NCBI GenBank assembly: GCA_001936135.1
Contig: CP012813.1
Location: 1,922,001-1,986,000 of the forward strand
Length of the DNA stretch: 64,000 bases
Source: Saccharomycopsis fibuligera x Saccharomycopsis cf. fibuligera
Taxonomy: Eukaryota > Ascomycota > Saccharomycetes > Ascoideales > Saccharomycopsidaceae
Reading direction: 5' to 3'
The notes under the pieces were generated by a model, which saw nothing but the letters and a program-made list of their open reading frames with translations, had not been told where the DNA came from and ran no database searches. The translations under genes were made by a program, and so were the position numbers. Shown here one piece after another: positions 8,858 to 20,119 of the stretch (its first letter is position 1; each line of letters starts with the position of its first letter).

Positions 8858-11800
8858 ATGAGCTTTGAAAGCGACGATATTAGTGATCTCTCCGACGAAA
8901 CTGAGGAGCTTAATAAGCTTTTTGATCGTGTGGGCGCCAATATCAAGCAGAAGCGCGTCACAGGCTCAACGCCTTCAAAGAAGAAGGCTAGCTTCAAAAA
9001 TGTTTCCTCGGCAAATAATTCCCAACAAACAGCGAGAAGCTCTCTTCGCAACATAAATACTCAAGCTAGAACAACTTCTAGTAAGCTACGAGATCACACT
9101 AATACAAATGCAAATGCAAATGCAAATATTAATACAAACACAGTAAACAATAACAGTACCAAGAGCACATTGCTTACGTTTAACAAGTTTGCCAGTTTCT
9201 GTGAGTCTTCATTTGGTGTTAGCTCGTTTGACGATGATGATGAAGAAATTTTCAACTTCATTGCCAAAAAATACGGCAGTCCCATGAAAGGCGCCAATAA
9301 TGCACCACCGGCCGCGAAGCTTGGTAATGATGTTCAAAGTAACCCCAACACTCCTTCAAAAGGCGACAGAGTGCAGTACGATGTCTATAATGAGAGTACA
9401 CCAAAACTTCCGCCGTCCAGTTTCAAGCTCAACGGCACACCCAAGTATACCTCTACACCAATCACTAAAACCATCTCTTTGCAGCAAAGACTCAGAAACG
9501 CCATGGTGTCGCCTTTGCTTCGCGAAGAAGATTTCGCTCGTAGCAGTAAGTTTGAATCTGACAGTGACGATGAAGATGATAAAGGTGACGAAGATGAGCA
9601 TGAAATTACTGAAGATGACGCAGATAAAGAGGACGATCACGAATCATACTTTCGAAGAAAAAGACTCAAACAACAGAAGGCTGACGCTTCTTATATAAAG
9701 TGGGAAAACAAGAGACAGAATTTTATGTCGAATCAGCTTGCTAGCAATATGAAGAGCTCTCCTAGCACATTGCATAACATAGACAATGACAAACAGTTAA
9801 ATGACACTAATAAAAATACCGCCAGCAACAACAATAATAATAAGCCTTCTACGCATCATGCTGCACCTTCTAACCATCCTCCTGTCTTTAAAGGCTGCAC
9901 CATATATGTTAATGGATATACGGTGCCCAGCATCAATGAGATCCATAAAATGGTCATTTTGCATGGTGGGAAATTCACCCATATGCTAAGCAATAAATCT
10001 ATGGCAACACATATCGTCGCTAGTCGATTGACGCCCAAGAAACATATAGAATTTAAGAATTGTCAAGTAGTTAAGCCGCAGTGGGTTGTTGATTCAGTCA
10101 ATGAAGGTGTGTTAAAGGATTGGAAACCTTATTCTATTATAAACAGACGAGAATATGGACAAGGTGAGTTGCAATTTGCTAACAGGCGGGAAAAACGTGT
10201 TGAAAGTAATAATGGTGCAAGAATTGAGAACAAACAGTTTGCAGAACCGACGCCAATGCCAATCTTAGAACCAGAGCGAGATGAAGTTAATTCAAATCAA
10301 GAAGAAGATGTACTCGAAGAAGATGTACTCGAAGAAGATGTACTCGAAGAAGATGTACTCGAAGATCCTTTATTGCCCTTGCAAGAAAATGAAGAGGAAG
10401 AGCAAGAGAAAAATTTAGATTTCGTTCCAGAGCTTCAGCAACTTGCTCGACAACAAGCTTCATCATCTAGAGCACCATTGGATTCTACACATCCCAACTT
10501 TTTGAAATATTTTTTTGAAAACTCTCGTCTTCACCATTTGAGTAACTGGAGGTCAAGTTTTAAGTCGGAATTCCTTACCAAGTCTATTGAAAGATTTGAT
10601 TCCAGAAACAAACCAAATAATCCTTCGAGATCCAAATCTAATAACAATAACGACAGTGCCACAAGCATGCTTTTCTATATGGATTTTGATTGTTTCTTTG
10701 TCCGTGTCTCATCAATGAATTATCCCAACCTAGACTTTGACACACTTCCAATGTGCGTCACTCATGGTACGCTGACTTCAGATATAAGTTCATGTAATTA
10801 CGTTGCTAGGAGATTTGGGGTACGAAACGGCATGTGGGTCAGAGATGCGAAAAAGTTGTGCAAGAATCTTATTTGCCTAAAATATGATTTTAAGCGTTAT
10901 GAGAAAGTTAGCAGGCAGTTTTATAATTATTTGTTAAATAGTCAAGACATTAACTGCATTTTACCAATATCAGTGGACGAATGTATTGTTGAGTTTGCTA
11001 AAAAGAACGACAAATTCTCGTTTAATTCTCAAATCAGCGATGTTCAGGACGATAAAGAATTTTTTTTATCAAAAGCGAAAAACATAAAGGCTGACATTAA
11101 AAGCTTGACCAATTGCGATGTGAGCATTGGTATTTCTAACAACAGAATCCTTTCTCGATTATCATTGAAATATGCTAAGCCAAACGGTATATATTATATT
11201 GATTCACACTCTACTGATGTTAAGCCATTTCTTGAAAAGCACTCTTTCAACGATCTTCCTGGTATCGGGCGCAACCTTGCAGTCAAGTTAGCAAATACGT
11301 ATTTCCCCCATATCAAAAATGTTGATAATTTACTTATCTCAGATCTTTATGATAGCAATATTACCCAAGAAAAGTTATCGAAGCTATTTGGTAGCAAATT
11401 GGGAGCCAAATACAATAATTACATTAATGGTAAGGATGATGTTGAAGCTTCAAATTTGATTGAATTGTTACGATCCGAGTACGAAAATCACGTTTTGAAG
11501 AAAGAGTCTATATCTATTGATGTGAACTGGGGTATCAGATTTGAAACTCAAAAGCAAGTGGAAAAATTCCTATATGATCTTGCTGGGGAATTAGTGAAAA
11601 GAATGAAGCATTATCACAAGATTGGGTCTTTCTTGACCCTTAAGATCATGAAGAGAATCCCTAAAACTCAAACGGCCAAGTTTTTGGGGATGGGTCACTG
11701 TGAATTGGTTTCTAAAAGCTCTAGGTTAGGACTTCCGACCAATGATTTTGGGATTTTGCTTACTGAAATGAGAAGTTTGTTAAGGGTCGCCAGTGTTGAA

Positions 11801-13465
11801 ATTTCGGAAATGAGGGGCGTTGGCGTGAAGATTAGTAAGTTGGAGGATGAAAATAAGTTGAATAATCAACAAAGATTGAATTTTGGCAAAAAGGATGGGA
11901 ACTTATCAAATAAATTTGACAAACATCAGCTAAAAAAGCCGCTAAAAAAGCCACAAATAAACGGCTTGAATAAGCCAGAAGAAATAGAGCTTAGTTTTGA
12001 GTTACCTTCTGGTTTCACATTAGGAGAATTTAAAGGTTTGCCAAAGGAAATTCAAGATGAGATTAGAATGCAGCGCAAATCCGAGATTCTAATTAAAAGA
12101 TTTGTGGAAAAGAATAACTTGAACTACTCGAGAAAAGTTCAACAACAGCAGTCGAAAAAAGCAATGGCTAAAAGCGGTGTAAAAAAAGATTTGGAACAAT
12201 TAGCAGCAGCACTACCATTGGCAGAAGAAGCCAAACGAATAATAAGTGTAAAAAGTACTGCTGCTGAGGAAAGCTTTGATGCTACTAACGGGAGTAGTTT
12301 AATTGGCACTCAAGAACTTTTTTTTCTTAATAATCCGAATATTAACAAGGAGACATACCATGAATTACCATCAACATTAAGAGTTGAACTTGTTGAAAAT
12401 TGGAAGCATGAAGCTTTTCAGTTTAAGGATAAGAATGAAATTGATTACAAGTTGAACATCAAAGCATTGAGACAAAGATATCGGCAAGCAAAAAAGGGGG
12501 CTGTTAGACTTGATGCTAATGATTTTCTTTCTCACTATTGCTTTGGTGTGACCCCAACTGTTGCTTTGGATGATGTTTGTGACTGGCGCAAATTTAGATA
12601 CGGCATAGATCAGTTTAACAGTAATGATAAGTGGATAGTGCCTAGTCAAAGAACCCGTTCCAGGCACAGTTTGACTTCAATTTCAAGTCAGCCTCAACAA
12701 GCAAGTTTCATGCTCCTTTCAATGTTATCTATGCAACGGCGTCGTAAAGCAATACGTGGCCAGTCTTCTCATTATGAAGGATTTAAAAATTTGCTAATAA
12801 ATGCAAACTCACTTGCCAATGTCAAAGATATTAATAAATTTTTAAGCTACTGGATTGAAACGAATAAAAAAGGACCATCGAAAAATGATTTTGATGGGTT
12901 TTGCCAGTACGTGAAAAAGTTAATGCGAAAGCATCAATACGGTAAAATTTCTTTGATCTTACAAAAGATGAAAATTTCAATTGATAAAATGGAAACTGCA
13001 ATTGCTCAGGAAGCAGCCAATAAGCGTCGCCAAATCTTAAGAAGAAGCGGGTTGAAGAAGAGAAGTTTTGCAGAAACAGAAAACAGTGACATCAGTTTTT
13101 GCGAGGATGTCAGTGCTGTTGACAATAAACGTACCAAAGTTAAAGGCACTCTAGATAACGACGACAACAACAACAACAACAACAACAACAATAATAATGG
13201 TGATAGTGACAATAGTGATGATGATGATATTTGTTTTGTTGGATTCAGTGACAAGAAACACTTACAGGTACAAGTACCACCCAAGCCCAAGAAAAGCAGA
13301 GTTTCTTTTGTTGACGGTTATGGTAGCGAGTGTGATGATGGTAATAGTTCGGTAACTCTGAAGACCACGCAAAATGACATGTTGGAAAATAGTTGGCAGG
13401 AAGCTTTCAGAAAATTGAGAGAAATGGTACAATTAGAAGATAGTGAGGTAATTATCGTGGTTTAG
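8858..13465 (+). CDS. REV1: Rev1, translesion DNA polymerase (deoxycytidyl transferase)
   Basis: Y-family polymerase that inserts dCMP opposite abasic sites and scaffolds Pol zeta in the nucleus. Counting from the ATG at 8858 (1535 residues): acidic/Asn-rich N-terminus; BRCT domain about 338-430 (GCTIYVNGYTVP to QWVVDSVNEG); catalytic palm with MDFDCFF near 605 and SVDECIVEF near 705 (the metal-binding Asp/Glu are intact); helix-hairpin-helix LPGIGRNLA near 799; little finger to about 985; ubiquitin-binding motifs LPSGFTLGEFKGLPKEI near 1048 and possibly LPSTLRVELVENW near 1169; Rev1 C-terminal domain about 1307-1377; then a poly-Asn acidic tail. The frame is open from 8747, but that extra 37-residue stretch is Cys- and Phe-rich and unlike the family. 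The protein is much longer than S. cerevisiae Rev1 (985 residues). Confidence 0.96.
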   Translation: MSFESDDISDLSDETEELNKLFDRVGANIKQKRVTGSTPSKKKASFKNVSSANNSQQTARSSLRNINTQARTTSSKLRDHTNTNANANANINTNTVNNNSTKSTLLTFNKFASFCESSFGVSSFDDDDEEIFNFIAKKYGSPMKGANNAPPAAKLGNDVQSNPNTPSKGDRVQYDVYNESTPKLPPSSFKLNGTPKYTSTPITKTISLQQRLRNAMVSPLLREEDFARSSKFESDSDDEDDKGDEDEHEITEDDADKEDDHESYFRRKRLKQQKADASYIKWENKRQNFMSNQLASNMKSSPSTLHNIDNDKQLNDTNKNTASNNNNNKPSTHHAAPSNHPPVFKGCTIYVNGYTVPSINEIHKMVILHGGKFTHMLSNKSMATHIVASRLTPKKHIEFKNCQVVKPQWVVDSVNEGVLKDWKPYSIINRREYGQGELQFANRREKRVESNNGARIENKQFAEPTPMPILEPERDEVNSNQEEDVLEEDVLEEDVLEEDVLEDPLLPLQENEEEEQEKNLDFVPELQQLARQQASSSRAPLDSTHPNFLKYFFENSRLHHLSNWRSSFKSEFLTKSIERFDSRNKPNNPSRSKSNNNNDSATSMLFYMDFDCFFVRVSSMNYPNLDFDTLPMCVTHGTLTSDISSCNYVARRFGVRNGMWVRDAKKLCKNLICLKYDFKRYEKVSRQFYNYLLNSQDINCILPISVDECIVEFAKKNDKFSFNSQISDVQDDKEFFLSKAKNIKADIKSLTNCDVSIGISNNRILSRLSLKYAKPNGIYYIDSHSTDVKPFLEKHSFNDLPGIGRNLAVKLANTYFPHIKNVDNLLISDLYDSNITQEKLSKLFGSKLGAKYNNYINGKDDVEASNLIELLRSEYENHVLKKESISIDVNWGIRFETQKQVEKFLYDLAGELVKRMKHYHKIGSFLTLKIMKRIPKTQTAKFLGMGHCELVSKSSRLGLPTNDFGILLTEMRSLLRVASVEISEMRGVGVKISKLEDENKLNNQQRLNFGKKDGNLSNKFDKHQLKKPLKKPQINGLNKPEEIELSFELPSGFTLGEFKGLPKEIQDEIRMQRKSEILIKRFVEKNNLNYSRKVQQQQSKKAMAKSGVKKDLEQLAAALPLAEEAKRIISVKSTAAEESFDATNGSSLIGTQELFFLNNPNINKETYHELPSTLRVELVENWKHEAFQFKDKNEIDYKLNIKALRQRYRQAKKGAVRLDANDFLSHYCFGVTPTVALDDVCDWRKFRYGIDQFNSNDKWIVPSQRTRSRHSLTSISSQPQQASFMLLSMLSMQRRRKAIRGQSSHYEGFKNLLINANSLANVKDINKFLSYWIETNKKGPSKNDFDGFCQYVKKLMRKHQYGKISLILQKMKISIDKMETAIAQEAANKRRQILRRSGLKKRSFAETENSDISFCEDVSAVDNKRTKVKGTLDNDDNNNNNNNNNNNGDSDNSDDDDICFVGFSDKKHLQVQVPPKPKKSRVSFVDGYGSECDDGNSSVTLKTTQNDMLENSWQEAFRKLREMVQLEDSEVIIVV
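10301..10360 (+). repeat. 15-bp coding minisatellite in REV1 (four exact copies)
   Basis: GAAGAAGATGTACTC is repeated four times without a change, giving EEDVL four times in the acidic linker between BRCT and palm. Identity including third positions indicates recent expansion, and copy number is likely to vary between strains. Confidence 0.95.
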
Positions 13466-13690
13466 ATCTAGGACTTGGTTTGGGCCCTGAGTCTATGTCA
13501 GTTAGTTGGTGCCGTCGTAGTGAAAGTGGGAGCGGGTACTACAACGAGCGTATCAGCAATATAGAACTTGTGTACTAGAATGAAGTTTCAGTTAATAAAC
13601 GTTTTTTGATTATAAATTTACGGCTTATAAACTATCTGCAATATCATTAAAGTAGAAAGCTTAAGCAGCAACAAAGCCTTGTAAATCAAA

Positions 13691-13813
13691 TCAAATGTAG
13701 ACATCATATCCACCGAGATTCATGTTTCTGCGACGAATAAGGACAGAGCGAACACGAGAAAAGATCATTGTGGTAAAAATGACAAGAGCAGCAAATATAG
13801 CAAATGACAACAT
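13691..13813 (-). CDS. Possible 40-residue single-pass membrane protein
   Basis: On the minus strand, an ATG at 13813 in a strong yeast context (AAAAAAATG) opens a 40-residue frame: about 20 hydrophobic residues (MLSFAIFAALVIFTTMIF), then a basic stretch SRVRSVLIRRR, then NLGGYDVYI. The same frame is open upstream to 13999, but that part has atypical composition. The layout (short N-terminus, one membrane helix, Arg-rich flank) resembles small membrane proteins of the ER or mitochondria. I do not recognise a family. It lies in the convergent gap between REV1 and the region upstream of NUP2. It may be chance, so confidence is low. Confidence 0.35.
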   Translation of the reverse strand: MLSFAIFAALVIFTTMIFSRVRSVLIRRRNMNLGGYDVYI

Positions 13814-14699
13814 TTTTTTATGTTTGTTGATAATTCGGAGGGAGGCTTCTGAGAAGATAAAGTGGAGGTAAATTGTACTATAATGTAGTAAAGAGCGATT
13901 AATGATCACGATGTGATCGAAACTAAAAATTGTGTTGTTCAATGCAATAAGTTGAAAAATAAATTGCCGAAACGCGGAAGAACAACCGTTCACACCCAAA
14001 GAGAATGCTTTCTGCCTTTTCGCCCACTTGTATTTCCTTTTGATTTTCTCTTACGTTTTTATCGACATATGGAACATCTGGTAGTCCTCCCTCATATATA
14101 TGTAAAGGAAATTGCCAGCTCATTAGTTTAGACGCTTTATTATTATCCTTCATGTTGAATGCAGTTATATGCATATGCATGCTCCATCGCTTTTGTGATT
14201 ACCCTCTGTTTCACCGTTTTCTTTGAAGTTTTTCATTTTTTTTATGGTCTCCAAAGAGTAGAAAAAAAAAAAATACATATAGAAAATAATACTCGTAATT
14301 TGTGATGAATTCGATACACTGAGCAATATCTCATCCCAGTCAAATTAAACGCTTGCCCGTATTGCTTTATTGTCGCGAGAATATCACAGACCTGGTATTT
14401 TGCATCCATACCATTATCATATCTTTTGCTGATAGTAAATCGCATCCAATTGCAACAAAGCAAGCGCATTTTTTTTTTCTTTTTAATTTTAAATTCTTAA
14501 TTTTCAATCCGCTTGTGTGGCGCTAAGAGCTTTTTGAATGTATTAAAACAAAAACAAAAATCAAGTTGAACGAATTAGTATACATTTCGGAAGCTTTCAA
14601 TATATCGCTATAGACTCGGACATTTTTACTTTGCACACAGTCACCAATTAACAACAGTTAGTCAATTTTGGAATAAATCGAAATAAAAGCAAAGACAAA
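13814..14699. other. Intergenic, upstream of NUP2
   Basis: AT-rich. Short open frames on both strands (13913-14131, 14242-14469) show no family features. The last 60 bp before the NUP2 ATG are A-rich, typical of a yeast leader. Confidence 0.4.
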
Positions 14700-16081
14700 A
14701 TGGCTAAAAGAAGTGCTGGGAATCAAATCACCAAGGACGCATATCAGCAAGGAAGCGATTCCGAAGATGACAATGGCCCTTCTGGAGTTAAAATTGCTTC
14801 TGAATCAACATTAGCTACCAGAAAGATTCTTAAACCTCGTTCTAGAATGACTGCTGGTGTCGGCACTGCTGGCGCCAATGCTGGCTCTTCATCTGGATTC
14901 AAATTTGCATCTCCATTCCCATCCACAACGGCCCCTACTTCAACATCAACTACATCTGGCGAAGCTGATAAGAAAAGTTTGTATCCAAAATTCAACTTTG
15001 GAGCAACCGCCGCTCCAAGTTTATCCAGTGATACCAATGCTAAACCTGCTGCCGAACAACAACAACAGAAACCAGCTAACCCATTCGCTGGTTTTGCGAG
15101 CCAAATCAAACCTACAAACTCAACAGGATCATTGTTTGGTAATAGTTCTACAAGCTTTGGTAACAACAATAACAATACGAGCACCAGCAATGGCGAGACA
15201 GAAAGAAAAAATCCATTTGCTGCATTCAAGAACCCAGCATCATCATCAGTCATTGGAGGTGCCAATAATAGCACAACATCATTATTTGGCAAACAACAAC
15301 AACAACAACAACAGCAACAGCCATCATCATCATCCGCGGCCAGCAGTGCTATTGTGTCTAGAGGCGAAACTCCAGCATCACCAGCCCCAACTCCAAAGGA
15401 CGCTACTCCGTCAATTGTCGGTAATAATAGCAACGATGTTGGCAACAAGAGTTCCATTGCATCACAAATTAAAGCACTTAATGATAATTTCATGAAGGCG
15501 ATGACTCTTTCCTATCAACAGGCTCCATTGGGTGATTACACTGATTATTGTGAGAAGTACATCAAATACTCCAAGCAGATCCGCGAAGGGTTATTATTGG
15601 ATAAAGGTGCAAGCACTAGAGCTAGTAATAGTGGCGGCGTGTCTGCATTCGGCATCAAGCCAGCAGAACAACAACAACAACAACAAAGCAACAATTTGCC
15701 AAAACCTGACGAAAAGAAATCTATTACTAACGGCGGAGCAGCCACTCCATCAAGTAAAAGCAAACCAGTGGAAATTGATTCCGATAGTGATTCTGAGGAT
15801 GAGATCAAGATACAAGGACCAAAATTCACTTTCAACAAACCGGTGAAAGATCCAGTATTCAAATTTGGCGCAGCCTCATCCTCTTCGCCTGCTAACAAGG
15901 AAGCAGTGAAAGGACCTCAGTTTACCATTGGTTCAACTTCTAATGGTGCAAAGAAGGTCAATACTGCATTTACCTGGGGCAAGAAAGTGTTTACAGCAGA
16001 AGAGAAAAAGACCGAACAAGAAGACAAAAAGGAGGAGACCAAGGCACCAGAACCGGCAAAACCAGCATTTTCATTTGGTAA

Positions 16082-16113
<32 letters not shown>

Positions 16114-17345
16114 CTACCAATGGTGCTAGCAAACCAGCATTTTCGTTTGGCGGATCTACTTCTGGCACCTCTCAGTTTTCTTTTGCCAAGCCAGCAACTG
16201 ACGGTGAAGGTCAAAAGGCCACTTCTGCATTCGCGTTTGGCAAGCCATCGGCTACGGCCAATGAAGGTACTGCTAGTTCAGAGCCAGCCAAACCTACGAG
16301 CTTGTTTTCATTTTCAGCCAACAAAAGTGCCAGCGCTGAAAAGAAGAGTGAAGAAGAAAGTAAATCAAAAGACAGTGAAGAAGCCAAGAAACCAGCATTT
16401 AGCTTTGGCAGCTCAGCTGCAACTACAACTACAACTGCTACCCCAGCATTCAGCTTTGGCAATGCCACCAAGTCCGACAACAATAAAGCAACAGAAGAAG
16501 GAAAAGAAGATGGCGATCAACAGAAACCTTTATTTTCATTTGGCAATAATGGCTCCAAGTTTAGTTTTGGCGGTGCTAGCAGTGGTGAAAATAAAAGTGA
16601 AGCTAACAGCAAACCGGCATTCTCATTTGGCAATAGCAACAACACCGGGAGCAGTACGCCTGCATTTTCATTTGGTGGTAATAGCACCACTACTAACAAG
16701 AGTGGTAGCGATGCTTCGGCTAGTACCGGTGCTGGCGCCAAACCAGCCTTCAGTTTTGGCAAAAGCAGCAGCAGCAGCAGCAACAGCAACAGCTCGGGCT
16801 TCTCATTTGGAAACAATGGCTCCAACAGCAATGCAACTAGCGGCGGACAGTTTAGCTTTTCCTTTAGCAAGAAACCAGCTGCAGAAAGTGAGACCAAAAC
16901 GGGAGGTGAGGCAAATTCCGATGGAAATGCTGAAACAGCAGCTACAGCTACAGCTACAGCTACAGCTCCAGCTGCAGCAGGACAAGAAGGCACCACCAGT
17001 GAGCCACCAAACGAAAAGTTTGCTGGAGAAGAAGATGAAGAAATCAAGTACAACAAGAAATGTAAGCTCTTGTTTTTTGGCGGCAAGGCATATCAAACCA
17101 AAGGATTGGGATACTTGAAGATCTTGGAAAACAAAGAGAGCCACAAGCGTCGGTTAGTGTTGCGTTCTGAGGGCCTGAACAGAGTGATTTTCAACCAGTA
17201 CATTGTGCCGAAGATCAAGTATGAACAGCATGGCAACGCGATCAAAGTGCCGGTGTTTAGCGATGGGAAGCTTGAGATCTACTTGTTGAGAGTGAAGGAT
17301 GGCAAGGAGTTGTTGACGGTGATTGAGGAGCAGCAGAAGGCATAA
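14700..17345 (+). CDS. NUP2: Nucleoporin Nup2
   Basis: An 881-residue mobile nucleoporin of the nuclear basket that helps Kap60/Srp1 release cargo and recycle. The N-terminus MAKRSAGNQITKDAYQQGSD with acidic SEDD and a basic KILKPRSRM element matches the Nup2/Nup50 region that binds importin-alpha and Nup60. The middle (about 70-745) is FG-repeat sequence with many PAFSFG or FSFG units separated by Ser, Asn, Thr and Lys-rich linkers. The C-terminal Ran-binding domain (about 770-878) runs from NEKFAGEEDEE through KCKLLFFGGKAYQTKGLG to KDGKELLTVIEE. Poly-Gln (CAA runs near 15290-15320) and poly-Ser (AGT runs near 16080-16106) are visible. The repeat composition creates long chance open frames on both other strands. 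Confidence 0.96.
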
Positions 17346-17770
17346 TGTGGGACAGGGGAGTATGTGTGTGTGTATGAGTAGTGTACGGCAGCAAATGAAT
17401 GCAATAACTGAGCAATGGATGGAGATGTAGTCTTGTGTATATACATATACACTATATACACTATATACATGGTGCGCATGGACAGTGTATACCGCTTATG
17501 GGCGCCGGAAGTGTGTATTACATAAGCGACACTGCACGTGCGCTGGTGTGTTTTCCGAGGTAAAAAACATTGCGCGGGAATGTTTTTGGCCTCAGCAGAA
17601 AATCTTTTTTTTACTCGCTTTATATATACATACAGCCCGGCCATCGTATCAGTTCAAATTATATTATATCATATCATATCATATCATATCAACATCTCAG
17701 ACATAGTATACCCATATCTTGCCTACTATTGTCCATCACATCACATTTTCGCCCATGTCGAACCGCTAAG
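17346..17770. other. Intergenic between NUP2 and LDB19
   Basis: Holds TATA-like TATATATA near 17620 and an exact pentamer repeat (ATATC, five copies, 17666-17690) in the LDB19 leader. The LDB19 frame is open upstream to 17570, but the intervening sequence is compositionally leader-like. Confidence 0.45.
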
Positions 17771-20119
17771 ATGCCGCTTCTTTCCAAGATCACAAAAGCC
17801 CATCCTGGTCTTTTTAGCCGCTCCTCTCCTTCGCTTGACGCCATCGCCCACCCCTCCGCAAACACCGACTCCCAAGGCCACCACCACAACCACCACCACT
17901 ACCAGAACACCGACTCTAAGCAGCCATACTCTTTGGCCATCAACATCGAAAGCCCGCCCATTGTGCTTTATGGCCCCAGCAATGACTCCACCGGCTACTT
18001 GCTTTCCGGTTTGTTGATCCTCAACATCCCCCATCGCCATCACCACAACCACTCTGGAACACACTCTGGAACCCATTCGGGGCATCACACCCCTGCTCAT
18101 CTTTCACTTTCCCCCGGCATTGCTGATCATCATACAAGCGCTAGCAACAACAACCACAGCACTGCCAATGTTAAGCGCCCTCAAGCGCAGCGCAATCCTT
18201 CCAGCAACTCTCTTCTCCGTAATCTTGTTCCTTCAGCCATTTCTCCCAGCATCACCCCAGTGGTGTCATCTTCCAGCAGTCTCACTTCTGCTGCTAGCTT
18301 AAGCTTGACCGCTTCGCCCTCATACAATGGCGCTACTGCCCCAACAACCACCGGTCCTCCGCTTCCGGAATCAAAGCTGATTTTGTTGCATTCAGTGACA
18401 CTTTCTCTCAACCAAATTGTCACCTATGGCAAGCCGTTCGTCCCGCCAGTGCAAACCATTGCCAATTGTCACGACTGCCGTACCAAAATCACCACCTTGG
18501 CGAGATGGGATGTTCTTTCCACATCCACTACTTTTACTTCTGGTCTGCAAGCTTTCCCCTTTTCGCACTTGTTGCCAGGAGCACTACCACATACCGCTGT
18601 TTTGGGGTCCCATGGCGCTTGCAGTATCAGATACGAGTTGGTGGCTTCAAGTAGCGCTACCTACGAATCATCCAAGTCCAAGAAGCTCAAGCAAGCTGAA
18701 GTCAATGTCAAGATGCCTTTACGAGTTTCTCGCTCCGTTATCAAAGGGATTGATAAAAATTCACTTCGAATTTTTCCACCGAGTAATGTCACTGTTAGTG
18801 CGGTTTTGCCTAATGTAGTGTACCCAAAGGCCGATTTTATTGTGGAATTGAAGTTCGATGGATTGAATGAAGACAAAAAGAGATGGCGCATGCGGCGCTT
18901 GAATTGGCGTATTGAGGAAACAGTGCAAGTTAAAGCGAACAGTTGTAACTTACCATACCATGAAACCAAATTGAAAGTATTGGAAAGCCATATTAGATTG
19001 AATGATGAACACAAGGCGCCAAACAGTGGTTACGTGCTTGGAAGAAACGTGCGCAGACAAGCTGCTGCTGCTGCTGCTGTTGCTTCTGTGCCAATTACTG
19101 AAAATTCAGCTACTAATATTTCATCAGGACCAGTTCATGAGCCAGAGGAAGGTCAAGAGATTCCACCGCCGGATTCCGTGCGTAATCCATTATTGCATCC
19201 GCACGATCACGAGAGAGAAAATCATGCCAATGCCAATGCCAATGCGCCAAGAAATAATAATCTGTCAACTGAGACAAACTCCGACAGCTCCAACAACAAC
19301 AACAACAACAATGAGGAAAACCATGAGCTATTTTTACAAGAAGTCCGCATTCTTGAAAAAGGCACGGTGAGGGAAGGCTGGAAATCTGATTATTCCAACT
19401 CAGGCACCATCGAACTTCCAGTAGAAATTTCTGGTCGTAAATTGAGCACCGGACTAGTCAACCATATTAGCAGGGTTGACTCAAGAATAGGCCCAAGCGG
19501 CCATATTGATAAAGCTTTGGATATCGGCAATGATGCGAATTGCAGTTGTGATATAAGTGATCCAGAATTGGGAATTTTTGTGACGCATAATTTGATTCTT
19601 GAGGCAAATTTGGCAGAAGAATTGGTGCAGCCAATTCAAACCAGTGGGGCGGCAACGTTCAGAGAAGGTAGAAGTTTAGCAAAGAATAAAAAGCAGCCAA
19701 ATTCAACTACTGCCACTACAGCAGCAACTAATAGTAGCGACTCGCCAGCAGCAGCGACGGCCTCAGGAAGCATAACGTCACCATCAACCACCACCAACTC
19801 AACAAATAGTAATCATTCTAGCACCAACACCAGCGCTACACCAAAATCAACCCCAGTGACACCATCCTCATCAGCATCAACTTCCGCCACCGGCAAATCA
19901 CCATCAGTGCCTTCAGGATACACCACCGTGCCAACGGGGATCACTAGACTTTTCCGCATGAGATTTAAGTTGGTGGTTACTGAAAGATCAGGATTCGGGA
20001 TATCCTGGGATGAAGAAGTACCACCTCAATATAGCCAAGTTAGCACTTTTTCACCGCCAAGTTATGGGGAAGCATTGTTGTTTAGCGAAGAAAATGAGTT
20101 TGCTGAATTAAAGATATGA
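17771..20119 (+). CDS. LDB19: Arrestin-related trafficking adaptor Ldb19/Art1
   Basis: A 782-residue alpha-arrestin that recruits the ubiquitin ligase Rsp5 to amino-acid permeases for endocytosis. The arrestin fold is recognisable by IESPPIVLYGPSNDSTGYLL near 59, KPFVPPVQTIANCHDCRTKI near 220, FPFSHLLPGALP, KNSLRIFPPSNVTVSAVLPN near 330 and RWRMRRLNWRIEETVQVKA near 375, all close to yeast Ldb19. A second conserved part has EVRILEKGTVREGWKSD and CDISDPELGIFVTHN. The C-terminal RFKLVVTERSGFGISWDEE is followed by two PY motifs, PPQY and PPSY (about 750-765), which are Rsp5 WW-domain ligands. The ATG at 17771 is chosen; the frame extends 67 residues upstream without conservation. His- and Asn-rich insertions sit in the loops. 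Confidence 0.95.
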   Translation: MPLLSKITKAHPGLFSRSSPSLDAIAHPSANTDSQGHHHNHHHYQNTDSKQPYSLAINIESPPIVLYGPSNDSTGYLLSGLLILNIPHRHHHNHSGTHSGTHSGHHTPAHLSLSPGIADHHTSASNNNHSTANVKRPQAQRNPSSNSLLRNLVPSAISPSITPVVSSSSSLTSAASLSLTASPSYNGATAPTTTGPPLPESKLILLHSVTLSLNQIVTYGKPFVPPVQTIANCHDCRTKITTLARWDVLSTSTTFTSGLQAFPFSHLLPGALPHTAVLGSHGACSIRYELVASSSATYESSKSKKLKQAEVNVKMPLRVSRSVIKGIDKNSLRIFPPSNVTVSAVLPNVVYPKADFIVELKFDGLNEDKKRWRMRRLNWRIEETVQVKANSCNLPYHETKLKVLESHIRLNDEHKAPNSGYVLGRNVRRQAAAAAAVASVPITENSATNISSGPVHEPEEGQEIPPPDSVRNPLLHPHDHERENHANANANAPRNNNLSTETNSDSSNNNNNNNEENHELFLQEVRILEKGTVREGWKSDYSNSGTIELPVEISGRKLSTGLVNHISRVDSRIGPSGHIDKALDIGNDANCSCDISDPELGIFVTHNLILEANLAEELVQPIQTSGAATFREGRSLAKNKKQPNSTTATTAATNSSDSPAAATASGSITSPSTTTNSTNSNHSSTNTSATPKSTPVTPSSSASTSATGKSPSVPSGYTTVPTGITRLFRMRFKLVVTERSGFGISWDEEVPPQYSQVSTFSPPSYGEALLFSEENEFAELKI

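Noticed and set aside
14744-15493. Long antisense frame of 249 codons (and a 396-codon frame at 15928-17118)
   Set aside because: Both arise from the repeat composition of the NUP2 FG region in other frames; no family features.
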